Under the pieces are notes generated by a model. The model was not told where the DNA came from and did no database searches. It saw only the letters and a program-made list of their open reading frames with translations. A stretch of DNA of 64,000 nucleotides from Phaeobacter inhibens DSM 16374 (GTDB lineage: Bacteria > Pseudomonadota > Alphaproteobacteria > Rhodobacterales > Rhodobacteraceae), in assembly GCF_000473105.1 (NCBI RefSeq), contig NZ_KI421498.1, forward strand, positions 1-64,000, given 5' to 3'. Below, piece after piece: positions 48,954 to 57,497 of this stretch. Both the position numbers and the translations under genes were made by a program. Within the stretch, counting starts at the first letter, position 1. Each line of letters starts with the position of its first letter.

Positions 48954-49823
48954 ATGAATGTCACGCGGGAACCCGCCGTTGCGGTGGTGCCTTATGGTGT
49001 CAGACTCAATCGTGATTTCGCCAATCGCAAGCTGGCCTCGCTGCATTGGCCGCTTGGCTGCCCTGCGGATCTGATCAGCGGGTGTGTTGCGGACCTGACA
49101 GCGCGGGACCATCTGATCGTCTGGGCCAAAACGGCGATGCATTTTCAACCTCGCTGGCCCTGCGCTGCGCGGATCTCCATGATGGTGATGGAGCCGAAAA
49201 TCATGTCGGCGCTGCATCATCGGTTGTTGCCCTGGACCGGGCGGCGATTTTACCGGGTGTTCAGCTATGACGATGATCTTCTGGGCCGGACCGGCAATGG
49301 TGTGTTTCTGCCTTTTGGCACCACCTGGGTGCCGGAGTGGCGGGATCTGACCGTTGAGAAATGCGCGGATCTGTCCCTGATCGCCTCGGCCAAGCGGGAT
49401 CATCCGGGGCATAGGCTGCGCCACGACATCGCCGAACATCTGAACACCAGTCAGCGCGAGGTGGCCATTCTGGGGCGCGGATACCAACCTTTCGACGCGA
49501 AGTCCGACGGGCTGGCGCCCTATCGATATAGTGTGGTGATCGAGAATGTGCGTGAGCGGAATTATTTCTCTGAAAAACTTATCGATGCGATCCTGTGTGA
49601 AACGGTGCCGATTTATTGGGGGTGTCCCAACATCAGCGACTTCTTTGATCCTGCTGGCATGATGGTCTGTACCTCGGCGGAGGAACTGCGCGCTTCCATT
49701 GCGATGATCTCCCACGGAGACTATGCCACGCGGCTGCCAGCGCTTCGGGCGATCAAACCGGCGGCTGCATACTATGGAGAGATCGAGCGGCGCGCGGCGG
49801 AGGCGCTGTTGGCAAGCCTTTGA
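48954..49823 (+). CDS. Glycosyltransferase family 10 (fucosyltransferase-like)
   Basis: 289 aa. The C-terminal GT10 nucleotide-sugar site is clear: YRYSVVIENVRERNYFSEKLIDAILCETVPIYWGCPNISDFFD. The N-terminal part (VIWAKTAMHFQPRWPCAARISMMVMEP, FSYDDDLL) is more variable. GT10 enzymes transfer fucose or related sugars to surface glycans. The gene is solitary, 18 bp after PhzF, and converges on the sulfate-activation gene; no other polysaccharide genes are in the window. There is no membrane anchor. Confidence 0.85.
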   Translation: MNVTREPAVAVVPYGVRLNRDFANRKLASLHWPLGCPADLISGCVADLTARDHLIVWAKTAMHFQPRWPCAARISMMVMEPKIMSALHHRLLPWTGRRFYRVFSYDDDLLGRTGNGVFLPFGTTWVPEWRDLTVEKCADLSLIASAKRDHPGHRLRHDIAEHLNTSQREVAILGRGYQPFDAKSDGLAPYRYSVVIENVRERNYFSEKLIDAILCETVPIYWGCPNISDFFDPAGMMVCTSAEELRASIAMISHGDYATRLPALRAIKPAAAYYGEIERRAAEALLASL

Positions 49824-49841
49824 TACCGCTTTGGCGCATAT

Positions 49842-49873
49842 GACAAAGGCCGCCCGGACAGGCGGCCTTTGTC
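49842..49873. terminator. Bidirectional terminator between GT10 and the sat/cysC gene
   Basis: GACAAAGGCCGCC (49842-49854) and its perfect complement (49861-49873) with a 6-nt loop lie between convergent genes. The AAAGG/CCTTT part provides a U-tract on either strand. Confidence 0.85.
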
Positions 49874-49891
49874 GTGTTTGTTGGGGGGCGA

Positions 49892-51967
49892 TCAGCCTGC
49901 GATCAGCCCCATGTTTTCCAGTTTCAGCAGAACCTGATGGGCGCAGTTGTCGACGTCGACATTCTCGGTCTCGACGCGCAATTCAGGATCTGTTGGCACA
50001 TCATAGGGATCGGAGATCCCGGTGAATTCCTTGATCTTGCCTTCGCGTGCCAGTTTATACAGACCCTTACGGTCCCGGCGCTCGCATTCCTCGATCGAGG
50101 TGGCGACATGCACCTCAAGGAAGGCTCCGAACTGTTCCACATCCTCGCGAACGGCGCGGCGGGTGGTGGCGTAGGGTGCGATGGGCGCGCAGATGGCGAT
50201 GCCACCGTTTTTGGTGATTTCAGACGCCACATAGCCGATACGACGGATGTTCAGATCGCGGTGCTCTTTCGAGAAACCCAGCTCGGAGCTGAGGTTTTTC
50301 CGCACGATGTCGCCATCCAGAAGGGTCACCGGGCGACCGCCCATTTCCATCAGCTTGACCATCAGCGCGTTGGCAATGGTGGATTTTCCGGAGCCGGAGA
50401 AACCTGTGAAGAACACGGTGAAGCCCTGCTTGGAGCGCGGCGGCTTGGTCTTGCGCAGCTCATTCACCACCTCGGGGAAGGAGAACCACTCGGGGATTTC
50501 CAGGCCTTCGGCCAGACGGCGGCGCAGTTCTGTGCCGGAGATGTTTAGGATGGTGACGTTGTCGCGATCTTCGATCTCGTCATTCGGCTCATACTGGGCG
50601 CGCTCCTGCACATAGACCATGTGCTTGAAGTCGACCATTTCGATGCCGATTTCTTCCTGATGCTCGCGGAACAGGTCCTGCGCGTCATAGGCACCATAGA
50701 AATCTTCACCGGCGGAGTTCTTGCCGGGGCCTGCGTGATCGCGACCAACGATGAAATGGGTGCAGCCGTGGTTCTTGCGGATCAGGCCGTGCCAGACCGC
50801 CTCGCGCGGGCCGGCCATGCGCATTGCCAGATTGAGCAGCGACATGGAGGTGGTTGCCGCCGGGTATTTGTCCAGCACTGCCTCATAGCAGCGCACGCGG
50901 GTGAAGTGATCAACATCGCCCGGTTTAGTCATGCCAACAACCGGGTGGATCAGCAGGTTGGCCTGGGCTTCGCGCGCGGCGCGGAAGGTCAGTTCCTGAT
51001 GGGCACGGTGCAGCGGGTTGCGGGTCTGGAAGGCCACGATACGGCGCCAGCCCAGCTTGCGGAAATAGGCGCGCAGCTCGTTCGGGGTGTCGCGACGGCC
51101 ACGGAAATCATAATGGACCGGCTGTTGGATGCCGGTCACCGGGCCACCGAGATAGATCTTGCCTGCGGTATTGTGCAGATAGTTCACTGCCGGATGGGCG
51201 TCGTCATCGGCGCCGAATACTTTTTCCGCTTCATGCGATTTATTGGGCTCCCAGCGGTCGGTCACAGTCATTGTGCCCAGGATCACGCCTTCCTGATCGC
51301 GTAGCGCGATGTCTTCGCCAATCTCAAGCGATGCGGCGAAGTCTTCGGACACATCCAGCGTGATCGGCATCGGCCAGAGGGTGCCGTCCGCAAGGCGCAT
51401 GTTTTCGACGACGCCGTTGTAGTCTGCTTCGTTGAGAAAACCCTTCAGCGGGTTGAAGCCACCGTTCATCAGCAGCTCCAGATCACAGATCTGGCGCGGG
51501 CTCAGGTCGTGGCTTTTCAGCTCTGCGGCTTCGACCTTCAGCTTTTGTGCGGAGTCATAGGAGACGTAAAGCTCCGGGATGGGGGCGAGATTATTTTGCA
51601 TCAACTTGGTCCTGTACTTAAATGGGACGAGGCCACTGGTGGTTCCGGTGAGTTCCGCATGCAGCGCGTCATATTCAGCGAACTTGCGGGCGAGAAACTG
51701 ATCGGTGAGCCGGATCTTCTCGGCGGCACCGCGGGTGGTGAGGGCGTAGGCAAAGCGTTGGCGTTTGTCCGGGCCGGCGCGTTCGCTGACCTTGACCAGC
51801 CCCGCCTCAGCAGCTGCGCGCAGCTGCGCATTGAGGCGACCCAGAGAGGTGCCCACCGCCGCCGCCGTTGCCCGCTGCGAAGCGTCTGGCGCCTTGTCGA
51901 GCTGGCTGAGGATACGAAAGAGCAAATCTTCGTCCTCATGGCTTGGGGTGGTGGGGGTAGCTGGCAT
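49892..51967 (-). CDS. MarR-type wHTH fused in frame to ATP sulfurylase-APS kinase
   Basis: One open frame of 691 codons. From Met123 (ATG 51601, MQNNLAPIPELYVSYDSAQK) it is a standard 569-aa Sat/CysC: the sulfurylase site FQTRNPLHRAHQEL (about 312) and FIVGRDHAGPG, then the APS kinase P-loop FFTGFSGSGKST (about 522) with LDGDIVRKNLSSELGF and RRIGYVASE. Together they turn sulfate into APS and PAPS. The first 105 residues resemble MarR-type EPS-associated regulators: LLFRILSQLDKAPDASQ, SLGRLNAQLRAAAEAGLVKV, ALTTRGAAEKIRLTDQFLARKFAEYDALHAEL. No stop separates the parts. An AGGA 8 nt before ATG 51601 permits internal initiation, so a coupled regulator plus separate enzyme is the alternative. Confidence 0.85.
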   Translation of the reverse strand: MPATPTTPSHEDEDLLFRILSQLDKAPDASQRATAAAVGTSLGRLNAQLRAAAEAGLVKVSERAGPDKRQRFAYALTTRGAAEKIRLTDQFLARKFAEYDALHAELTGTTSGLVPFKYRTKLMQNNLAPIPELYVSYDSAQKLKVEAAELKSHDLSPRQICDLELLMNGGFNPLKGFLNEADYNGVVENMRLADGTLWPMPITLDVSEDFAASLEIGEDIALRDQEGVILGTMTVTDRWEPNKSHEAEKVFGADDDAHPAVNYLHNTAGKIYLGGPVTGIQQPVHYDFRGRRDTPNELRAYFRKLGWRRIVAFQTRNPLHRAHQELTFRAAREAQANLLIHPVVGMTKPGDVDHFTRVRCYEAVLDKYPAATTSMSLLNLAMRMAGPREAVWHGLIRKNHGCTHFIVGRDHAGPGKNSAGEDFYGAYDAQDLFREHQEEIGIEMVDFKHMVYVQERAQYEPNDEIEDRDNVTILNISGTELRRRLAEGLEIPEWFSFPEVVNELRKTKPPRSKQGFTVFFTGFSGSGKSTIANALMVKLMEMGGRPVTLLDGDIVRKNLSSELGFSKEHRDLNIRRIGYVASEITKNGGIAICAPIAPYATTRRAVREDVEQFGAFLEVHVATSIEECERRDRKGLYKLAREGKIKEFTGISDPYDVPTDPELRVETENVDVDNCAHQVLLKLENMGLIAG

Positions 51968-51979
51968 CGGGTCGACTCA

Positions 51980-52005
51980 AGATGTGTTCACGCGTGAACA
52001 CATCT
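51980..52005. promoter_or_regulatory. Perfect 26-bp palindrome upstream of the wHTH-sat/cysC gene
   Basis: The half-site AGATGTGTTCACG (51980-51992) is followed at once by its exact complement (51993-52005), centred on ACGCGT. It lies 12 bp before the first ATG (51967). A repressor bound here would block transcription, and the winged helix encoded first in the gene is the obvious ligand (inference). Confidence 0.75.
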
Positions 52006-52104
52006 CATGGTTTGCAGTCGCAGCAAAGGCAAAACCACTACGCTTTGAGTGAAAAAGACCGCCGTTCCCAAATTGCAACGCAAGCGGAACGGGCGGCCTA
52101 ATGC

Positions 52105-52128
52105 GATCTCTGCTCGGGAACAGAGATC
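52105..52128. repeat. Inverted repeat between rraB-like and sat/cysC genes
   Basis: GATCTCTG (52105-52112) and CAGAGATC (52121-52128) with an 8-nt spacer. On the minus strand it follows the rraB-like gene by 26 bp and may be its (U-poor) terminator. Confidence 0.45.
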
Positions 52129-52153
52129 TGATTGTCTGAGGCGGGCAGGGGGG

Positions 52154-52498
52154 TTAGCCCTCTGCAAATCCCCAACCATCGGGCCGAAAGCCATGATCGA
52201 TTGCTACGCGGGTTGCAACCTCTTCGACCATCCAGATTGCGGAAGCTGACAGGATCTGATCCGGCATTGTCGCAATGAGCGTTGCAGGTTCGTCCCCTTC
52301 TGCCTCGGCCCATTGGGTGTGAAACCCAATGTCGGCCAGCGCTTCGGCGAGTGGCATCCATTCTTTGTCGGCTTCGCCAGACACAAAAAACAGGTCCAGA
52401 TCAGCCTCAAACGGCAGATCGCCTTCTGCCTGAAGATCTGAGAAGGCCGAGAATGTCTCGGCCTTCTGGATGTCAAAATCATGCGCCACGGCGCTCAC
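52154..52498 (-). CDS. RraB-like protein (putative RNase E inhibitor)
   Basis: 114 aa, acidic. The pattern [36 protein letters not shown]... resembles the RraB fold, a ferredoxin-like domain that binds RNase E in enterobacteria. The C-terminal part ([27 protein letters not shown]) contains the RraB-typical DGWG. Homology is remote, so RNase E binding is not assured. It starts inside the trxB stop (ATGA overlap), so it is translated with thioredoxin reductase. Confidence 0.6.
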   Translation of the reverse strand: MSAVAHDFDIQKAETFSAFSDLQAEGDLPFEADLDLFFVSGEADKEWMPLAEALADIGFHTQWAEAEGDEPATLIATMPDQILSASAIWMVEEVATRVAIDHGFRPDGWGFAEG

Positions 52499-53436
52499 TC
52501 CTGTTCTGCCAGAAAGCGTTCGGCGTCCAGCGCAGCCATGCAGCCCATGCCGGCCGAGGTGACAGCCTGGCGATACTTGTGATCGGTCAGGTCTCCGGCG
52601 GCAAAAATACCGGGGATTGAGGTTTCGGTGGTGCCGGGCGTCACCTTTACATAGCCGCCGTTGTGGGTTTCCAGCACATCCTTCACCAGTTCGGTGGCCG
52701 GGGCATGGCCAATAGCGACAAAGACGCCTTTACAGGGGATCTCGGTGATCTCGTCAGTTTTCACGTTCTTCACACGGACGGCTTCGACGCCCAGCGGATT
52801 TTCGGTACCGACCACTTCTTCCAGCTGGTGGAACCACAGGGGTTCGATCTTCGGATTCTTCATCAGGCGGTCTTGCAGGATCTTTTCCGCGCGCAGCTCA
52901 TCGCGGCGGTGTATCAGGGTCACCTTGGAGGCAAAATTGGTAAGGAACAGCGCCTCTTCCACGGCGGTGTTGCCGCCACCGATCACGACGATTTCCTGAC
53001 CGCGATAGAAGAAGCCATCACAAGTGGCGCAGGCGGAGACGCCGAAGCCTTTAAATTTCTCCTCAGACGGCAGACCCAACCATTTTGCGCGCGCGCCGGT
53101 CGCGAGGATTACCGCATCCGCAGTATAGATGGTGCCGCTGTCGCCCTTGGCCACGAATGGGCGCGAGGTGGTGTCGAGGTCGGTGATGATGTCCCCAATG
53201 ATTTCACAGCCCATGGCCTTTGCGTGGTCCTGCATCCGCACCATCAGATCCGGACCCTGAACCTCGGTATCGCCGGGCCAGTTCTCAACCTCGGTGGTGG
53301 TGGTCAGCTGGCCACCCGGTTCGATGCCCTGGACCAGGATCGGCTCCAGCATGGCGCGGCTGGCATAGACACCGGCAGTATAGCCTGCCGGGCCGGACCC
53401 GATGATCAGAACCTTGGTGTGGCGCGTGTCGCTCAT
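52495..53436 (-). CDS. trxB: Thioredoxin-disulfide reductase
   Basis: A 313-aa FAD/NADPH enzyme that reduces thioredoxin. The FAD motif is [20 protein letters not shown], the redox disulfide is C136-A-T-C139 in [13 protein letters not shown], the NADPH motif is [16 protein letters not shown], and [25 protein letters not shown] closes the fold. ATG 53436 gives the normal N-terminus. It is divergent from an Lrp-type regulator over a 242-bp gap filled with repeats, and precedes the rraB-like gene in an operon. Confidence 0.96.
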   Translation of the reverse strand: MSDTRHTKVLIIGSGPAGYTAGVYASRAMLEPILVQGIEPGGQLTTTTEVENWPGDTEVQGPDLMVRMQDHAKAMGCEIIGDIITDLDTTSRPFVAKGDSGTIYTADAVILATGARAKWLGLPSEEKFKGFGVSACATCDGFFYRGQEIVVIGGGNTAVEEALFLTNFASKVTLIHRRDELRAEKILQDRLMKNPKIEPLWFHQLEEVVGTENPLGVEAVRVKNVKTDEITEIPCKGVFVAIGHAPATELVKDVLETHNGGYVKVTPGTTETSIPGIFAAGDLTDHKYRQAVTSAGMGCMAALDAERFLAEQE

Positions 53437-53561
53437 CTCATTTCCCCAATAGATGAAAAGGGCGGTCTTGCCGCCGTCAGGCAATGCATATAACTGCACC
53501 CGGCGGCGTCTTAAAGCCCCGGCTTGGCCGAAGTCGGGCGCCCTTGATCTTGGCAGGTATA

Positions 53562-53612
53562 ATAAGATGCTGAGGTCTCATCTTATCATTGGCAAATATT
53601 GTTGCGCGCAAC
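53562..53612. promoter_or_regulatory. Dyads between trxB and lrp
   Basis: ATAAGATG / CATCTTAT (53562-53569 and 53579-53586, 9-bp spacer) and the palindrome GTTGCGCGCAAC (53601-53612) lie in the divergent intergenic region, with a TATTG-TTGCG / TATTG-CGTGCG direct repeat around the latter. They are likely regulator sites, and the Lrp-type protein encoded next to them is the first candidate. Confidence 0.5.
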
Positions 53613-53678
53613 TGAAATAATATTGCGTGCGATTTGGATGCTGGTATAACAAACGGAAATTTCAACAGGAGCTTCCAG

Positions 53679-54179
53679 ATGGTCACAACACGCCTTGATC
53701 CGATTGATCGCAAGATTTTGTCGGAATTACAGGCCGACGGTCGCATGACCAATGTTGAGCTGGCCAAGCGTGTCGGTATTTCCGCACCACCCTGCCTGCG
53801 CCGGGTGCGCTCGCTTGAGGAGGCGGGGTTGATCCGGGGCTATCATGCCGAAGTCAATGCGCGCGAACTGGGGTTCGAGGTGCAGGTTTTCGCCATGGTG
53901 GGGCTGGAGAGCCAAGCGGAGGCTGAGCTGAGCGCCTTTGAAGCGAAATGCCGCGACTGGCCGCTGGTGCGGGAGTGCCACATGCTGAACGGCGAGGTGG
54001 ATTTCATCCTGAAATGCGTCGCGCCCGATCTCAGCACCTTCCAGAGTTTTCTGACCAGTGATCTGCTGACCACTCCGAATGTGGCCAGCGTCAAGACATC
54101 GCTGGTCATCCGGGGTGCCAAGGATGAGCCGGGTGTGCCGTTTGACGTTCTCGAGCAGCGTCTTGCGCGTGAGGCCTGA
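53679..54179 (+). CDS. Lrp/AsnC-family transcriptional regulator
   Basis: 166 aa. HTH LDPIDRKILSELQADGRMTNVELAKRVGISAPPCLRRVRSLEE is followed by the RAM effector domain (VFAMVGLESQAEAELSAFEAKC, ECHMLNGEVDFILKCVAPDLSTF). Start ATG 53679 follows ACAGGA. It sits divergently to trxB, with dyads between. The ligand is unknown; family members sense amino acids. Confidence 0.93.
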   Translation: MVTTRLDPIDRKILSELQADGRMTNVELAKRVGISAPPCLRRVRSLEEAGLIRGYHAEVNARELGFEVQVFAMVGLESQAEAELSAFEAKCRDWPLVRECHMLNGEVDFILKCVAPDLSTFQSFLTSDLLTTPNVASVKTSLVIRGAKDEPGVPFDVLEQRLAREA

Positions 54180-54210
54180 CCAAGGCCGGTAGCCCTGGCC
54201 GCGACGATGA

Positions 54211-54240
54211 AAAAGGCGCCCCGCAAGCGGGCGCCTTTTG
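54211..54240. terminator. Terminator after lrp
   Basis: AAAAGGCGCCC (54211-54221) and GGGCGCCTTTT (54229-54239) form an 11-bp stem, extended by CGC/GCG pairing in the loop; T residues on both strands. It separates lrp from the convergent Hint gene. Confidence 0.85.
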
Positions 54241-54279
54241 CGTCGGGTTGACTACCCCCTTGCCGCGCGCAGGTGGGCC

Positions 54280-55056
54280 TCAGACCATATCAGGATCTGA
54301 GGGTTCGACGCGCGGATAGGCCAGCGAGCCAAAGCCCGCAATCGACTCAACATGGGAAAACAGGTTGAGATAGAGTGTGCGGATTGCGTGGCTCACCAGT
54401 TTCAGCGCCTCGGGACCCGGGTGATAGGTCTCAAACGGCAGGCCGCCGACATTGATCACCGCATGCCGTGGAAGGCAGATATGGTAGAGATCCACTGCCG
54501 TTGGGGGGGCAGTTTCGACAATGCTCATGCCGTCGTGGTATTGCTGTACCGGGACCAGTGAGGCGCCGTTTTCCAGCTGAATACCGGGTAGCGGTGCGCG
54601 CTGCAGCAGCCGCGCAGCTGGGCCAGTGACAACCGTTGACATTGGTTTCGCCTCGCCCAGGCTATCGGCAGTGAAGCTGGTCAGGCGATGGCTGCGCCCG
54701 TTCTGGCAGCTGCGGGAGGGAATCAGGCTGGTGCAGCCTTTCCACAGGAGCGGCTGCCTATCGCCGTCAAAGGTCATCAGCTCATCGCCTGGCAACAGAT
54801 CTTCGATTGCGATGGGGCCTTGGGAGGTCTCAATCAGCGAGCCGCGGCAAAAGGCGGTAAAGGCCTCCTCAAAAAGCGGCAGAGAGGGGGCCACGTGGCG
54901 GGTTTCGGCGATGGAGCCATTGGGCAACAGGCTGCAGACGTCATAACGGCGCAGCTGAGGCCGCGCACCGCCGCGCTGGGCAGCCGGATCTTTCAACAGG
55001 GCGTTTGCTTCGACCGCATTGGCAGCTGCGCGTCGCAGCGACTGAGGTATGGTCAT
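54280..55056 (-). CDS. Hint-domain protein (second copy in window)
   Basis: 258 aa. The Hint module begins at Cys70 in TAFCRGSLIETSQGPIAIEDLLPGDELMTFDGD, followed by QPLLWKGCTSLIPSR, then later VPVQQYHDGMSIV, and YHICLPRHAVINVGGLPFETYHPG, where the terminal His-type block would be. It shows limited similarity to the Hint protein at 3647-4723, with a much shorter N-terminal region and no leader. The role is unknown. The gene is isolated, converging on lrp. Confidence 0.75.
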   Translation of the reverse strand: MTIPQSLRRAAANAVEANALLKDPAAQRGGARPQLRRYDVCSLLPNGSIAETRHVAPSLPLFEEAFTAFCRGSLIETSQGPIAIEDLLPGDELMTFDGDRQPLLWKGCTSLIPSRSCQNGRSHRLTSFTADSLGEAKPMSTVVTGPAARLLQRAPLPGIQLENGASLVPVQQYHDGMSIVETAPPTAVDLYHICLPRHAVINVGGLPFETYHPGPEALKLVSHAIRTLYLNLFSHVESIAGFGSLAYPRVEPSDPDMV

Positions 55057-55307
55057 GGCTAACTTGCCTCTCTCATGACTGTACAGACATCGACTTTGGT
55101 AGCGCGATGAGCAGAAAGCGCGTCAAAGCCGCTTGATCCCTGCCGGGCATCCTATCCGCAATACGCGCGGTTCGGTGTATGCGCCCAGCAGGGCAGGTAA
55201 TCGCGGCGGGGCTCGCTTGGGCAGAGGCCGCCGCCTGACCTGAACATTGGTGGACGATGTCAGGCCGGTATTCATGGCTCCCGGCTTGCTATGAGCCGTG
55301 GCGCGGT

Positions 55308-55460
55308 TCAGGCGCTTTTGGCAGCTGCCTGTTGCGATGTGGTTTGATGACGGCGTTCAATCGCGGCTTGCCGGTTGGCGCCACGGGTCCAGGGAAGGCG
55401 GACCTCTTCGGTCTTGGCGGCGGCCACAATGGATTTGATGAAGCGCGATTTCGGTTTCAT
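55308..55460 (-). CDS. Conserved 50-aa basic protein
   Basis: The frame MKPKSRFIKSIVAAAKTEEV... starts at ATG 55460 with a good SD (AGGAG, 8 nt upstream). The sequence KSRFIKSIV-AAAK...LPWTRGANRQAAIERR resembles very small basic proteins scattered in Rhodobacteraceae (from memory). No domain is known. The much longer frame drawn to 55625 lacks protein character before this ATG. Confidence 0.6.
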   Translation of the reverse strand: MKPKSRFIKSIVAAAKTEEVRLPWTRGANRQAAIERRHQTTSQQAAAKSA

Positions 55461-55665
55461 GAGGCGTCTCCTGTCGGGGCGGGGCAACCTCCTGTCGCCC
55501 GCGCGCTGTATTCCCGACATTTGTCGCCTGCCAATGCGCCAGCAATGTGGCCGATCTGTGGAATTCACCGGAACTCCGCGAGATCTGCGTATGCTACCAC
55601 GCCAAGTCCCGGCGCTGTTTTGCAACGGAATTCAATGCCGCGTCAGACTATGAAGGCCGCTGTGA

Positions 55666-56433
55666 TTACAGACGGATACAGGAAATGAGACGACCGTAGT
55701 CGGCTTCCTTCCGATGGGTCGCCCGGCGGTAGGAGAAGAATCGCTCAGGATCGGAATAGGTGCAATGACCGGTCCAGGCCGCCTCCGCCACACCAGCGCT
55801 GCGCAGTTTGTGCAGGCCCAGAGACGGCAGATCAAAGAGATAGCGATCACCCTCGCCATTGGCAAAAAAACGGGCGTTGTCTGCATCCTGCATCATGAAG
55901 TCATCAAAGAACTCTGGGCCGACCTCATAGGCGCGCTGCGAGATCGACGGGCCAATGACCGCGCGGGTGTTTTGACGACTCGCCCCCAGCTGTTCCATTG
56001 CATCCAATGTGGCTTCCAGCACGCCGTCCAGCGTGCCGCGCCAGCCGGCATGGGCGGCGCCCACCACTTTTGCTTCTGGGTCATGGAACAGCACCGGCTG
56101 ACAATCGGCAGTCAGGATCGACAGCACCACGCCGGGCACATTCGTGACCATCGCGTCGGCCTGAATATCGCCCTGAATATTGTCTTGCCGAACATCGGAG
56201 ATGGTCAGGACATTTGCCGAATGTACCTGATTGACCCGGCCGAGCGCCTCTGGCGGGGCTTCCATGGCTGCGGCGGCTCGCGTCCGGTTGATCTGCACCG
56301 CTTCCCGCTGATCGGAGGAGCCGAGCCCGCAGTTCAGCCCGGCGAAAATGCCCGAAGACGCTCCACCGCGGCGGGTGAAGAACCCGTGTTTCGTGCCATT
56401 CAACAGGTCGGAGATAAGAATTTCCAGCGTCAT
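55666..56433 (-). CDS. pgeF: Peptidoglycan editing factor PgeF (laccase-domain family)
   Basis: 255 aa, YfiH/PF02578 family. GFFTRRGGASSGIFAGLNCGLGSSD, LGRVNQVHSANV with the metal His, VLSILTADCQPVLFHD with the Cys ligand, and GAAHAGWRGTLDGVLEATL with the second His are the signature. Once annotated as polyphenol oxidase, the family is now linked to removing misincorporated amino acids from peptidoglycan precursors. It overlaps the upstream methyltransferase gene by 4 bp. Confidence 0.92.
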   Translation of the reverse strand: MTLEILISDLLNGTKHGFFTRRGGASSGIFAGLNCGLGSSDQREAVQINRTRAAAAMEAPPEALGRVNQVHSANVLTISDVRQDNIQGDIQADAMVTNVPGVVLSILTADCQPVLFHDPEAKVVGAAHAGWRGTLDGVLEATLDAMEQLGASRQNTRAVIGPSISQRAYEVGPEFFDDFMMQDADNARFFANGEGDRYLFDLPSLGLHKLRSAGVAEAAWTGHCTYSDPERFFSYRRATHRKEADYGRLISCIRL

Positions 56434-57497
56434 GCGTTCAATCCCGGTGGAGGTGAGGCCTGCATGGGGAAAATCCCCAGCACCTTGAACAGGTTTCCCA
56501 TTTCCTCAGGGTGCGTCAACCGCCGATGTGCTGCAATCAAAGATTGCAGGGAGTCCCCCTCCAGCCGCGCGGCCAAGGCCTGCGCGCGGTCGGTGATGCC
56601 CAGCCGCTCCAGAAACACACCTTGTGGGGTCAGTCGGCTATGGGTGCAACCTGCAGCCTTGGCGGCCAGTGCCAGCGCCTCAAAATCAACATGGGTGGTC
56701 AGATCGGCGCTGCCGGGATCATTCAGCGGGTCACTTGGCGCATGGGCGCGCAGGGCCTGCAACGTATCCCCCAGCGAACGCCAATCGCCGTAGTCCACGA
56801 TCAGAGCGGCTCCGCCATGGGTGGCAATCCGGGCGGCGATGGTTTGCACCATGGGCTGCGCTGCTTCGCAGAGTTCCACCAGATCGTCATCGCGGGTGTC
56901 CTCAAGACGATGCGCCAGCGCCGGCTGCGGGGCCGCCGCACCAAGGCCAAAGCTCAGCTTACCGTCCTGCAGCCCGACGGATTTCTCGCGCCAGCCGTCG
57001 CCATCCCGCAGAAACTGGCGCACCGGCAGCGCGTCGAAGAATTCATTTGCGATCAGAAACAGCGGCTGCTCCGGCAGTGCCTCCAGCGTGTCGAGCCAAA
57101 GAGGTGTGTTACCACTCAAGGTTTCGGCCTGCCGGCTGCGTAGGGTGGGGGAGGCCTCCAAAAGCGCGACCTGCATGGCGTCATGGAACCCTGGCACCTG
57201 TTTGGTGGCCCGCAGCAGATCGGCCATCAATGTGCCGCGACCGGGGCCAAGCTCAGCCAGAGTAAACGGTTTGGGGCTGCCCTGATCCAGCCAGCATTGC
57301 GCCAGTGCCAGCCCGATCACCTCTCCGAACATCTGGCTGATCTCCGGCGCGGTGATGAAATCGCCCGCGCGGCCCAGCGGGTCGCGGGTCGTGTAATAGC
57401 CATAGGTCGGGTGCAGCAGCGCCTCCGCCATGTAGTCCGCGACCGAGATCGGCCCCTCGGTGCGGATGCGGCTCGCGATGCGCTCGCTCAGGCTCAT
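56430..57497 (-). CDS. MidA/NDUFAF7-type SAM-dependent methyltransferase
   Basis: 355 aa. It begins [41 protein letters not shown], matching the MidA family. The SAM site is [19 protein letters not shown], and [16 protein letters not shown] and [10 protein letters not shown] are other family blocks. The eukaryotic homologue NDUFAF7 methylates an arginine of complex I subunit NDUFS2 during assembly; a similar role here is an inference. It sits between lgt and pgeF in a tight minus-strand operon (4-bp overlaps). Confidence 0.9.
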   Translation of the reverse strand: MSLSERIASRIRTEGPISVADYMAEALLHPTYGYYTTRDPLGRAGDFITAPEISQMFGEVIGLALAQCWLDQGSPKPFTLAELGPGRGTLMADLLRATKQVPGFHDAMQVALLEASPTLRSRQAETLSGNTPLWLDTLEALPEQPLFLIANEFFDALPVRQFLRDGDGWREKSVGLQDGKLSFGLGAAAPQPALAHRLEDTRDDDLVELCEAAQPMVQTIAARIATHGGAALIVDYGDWRSLGDTLQALRAHAPSDPLNDPGSADLTTHVDFEALALAAKAAGCTHSRLTPQGVFLERLGITDRAQALAARLEGDSLQSLIAAHRRLTHPEEMGNLFKVLGIFPMQASPPPGLNA

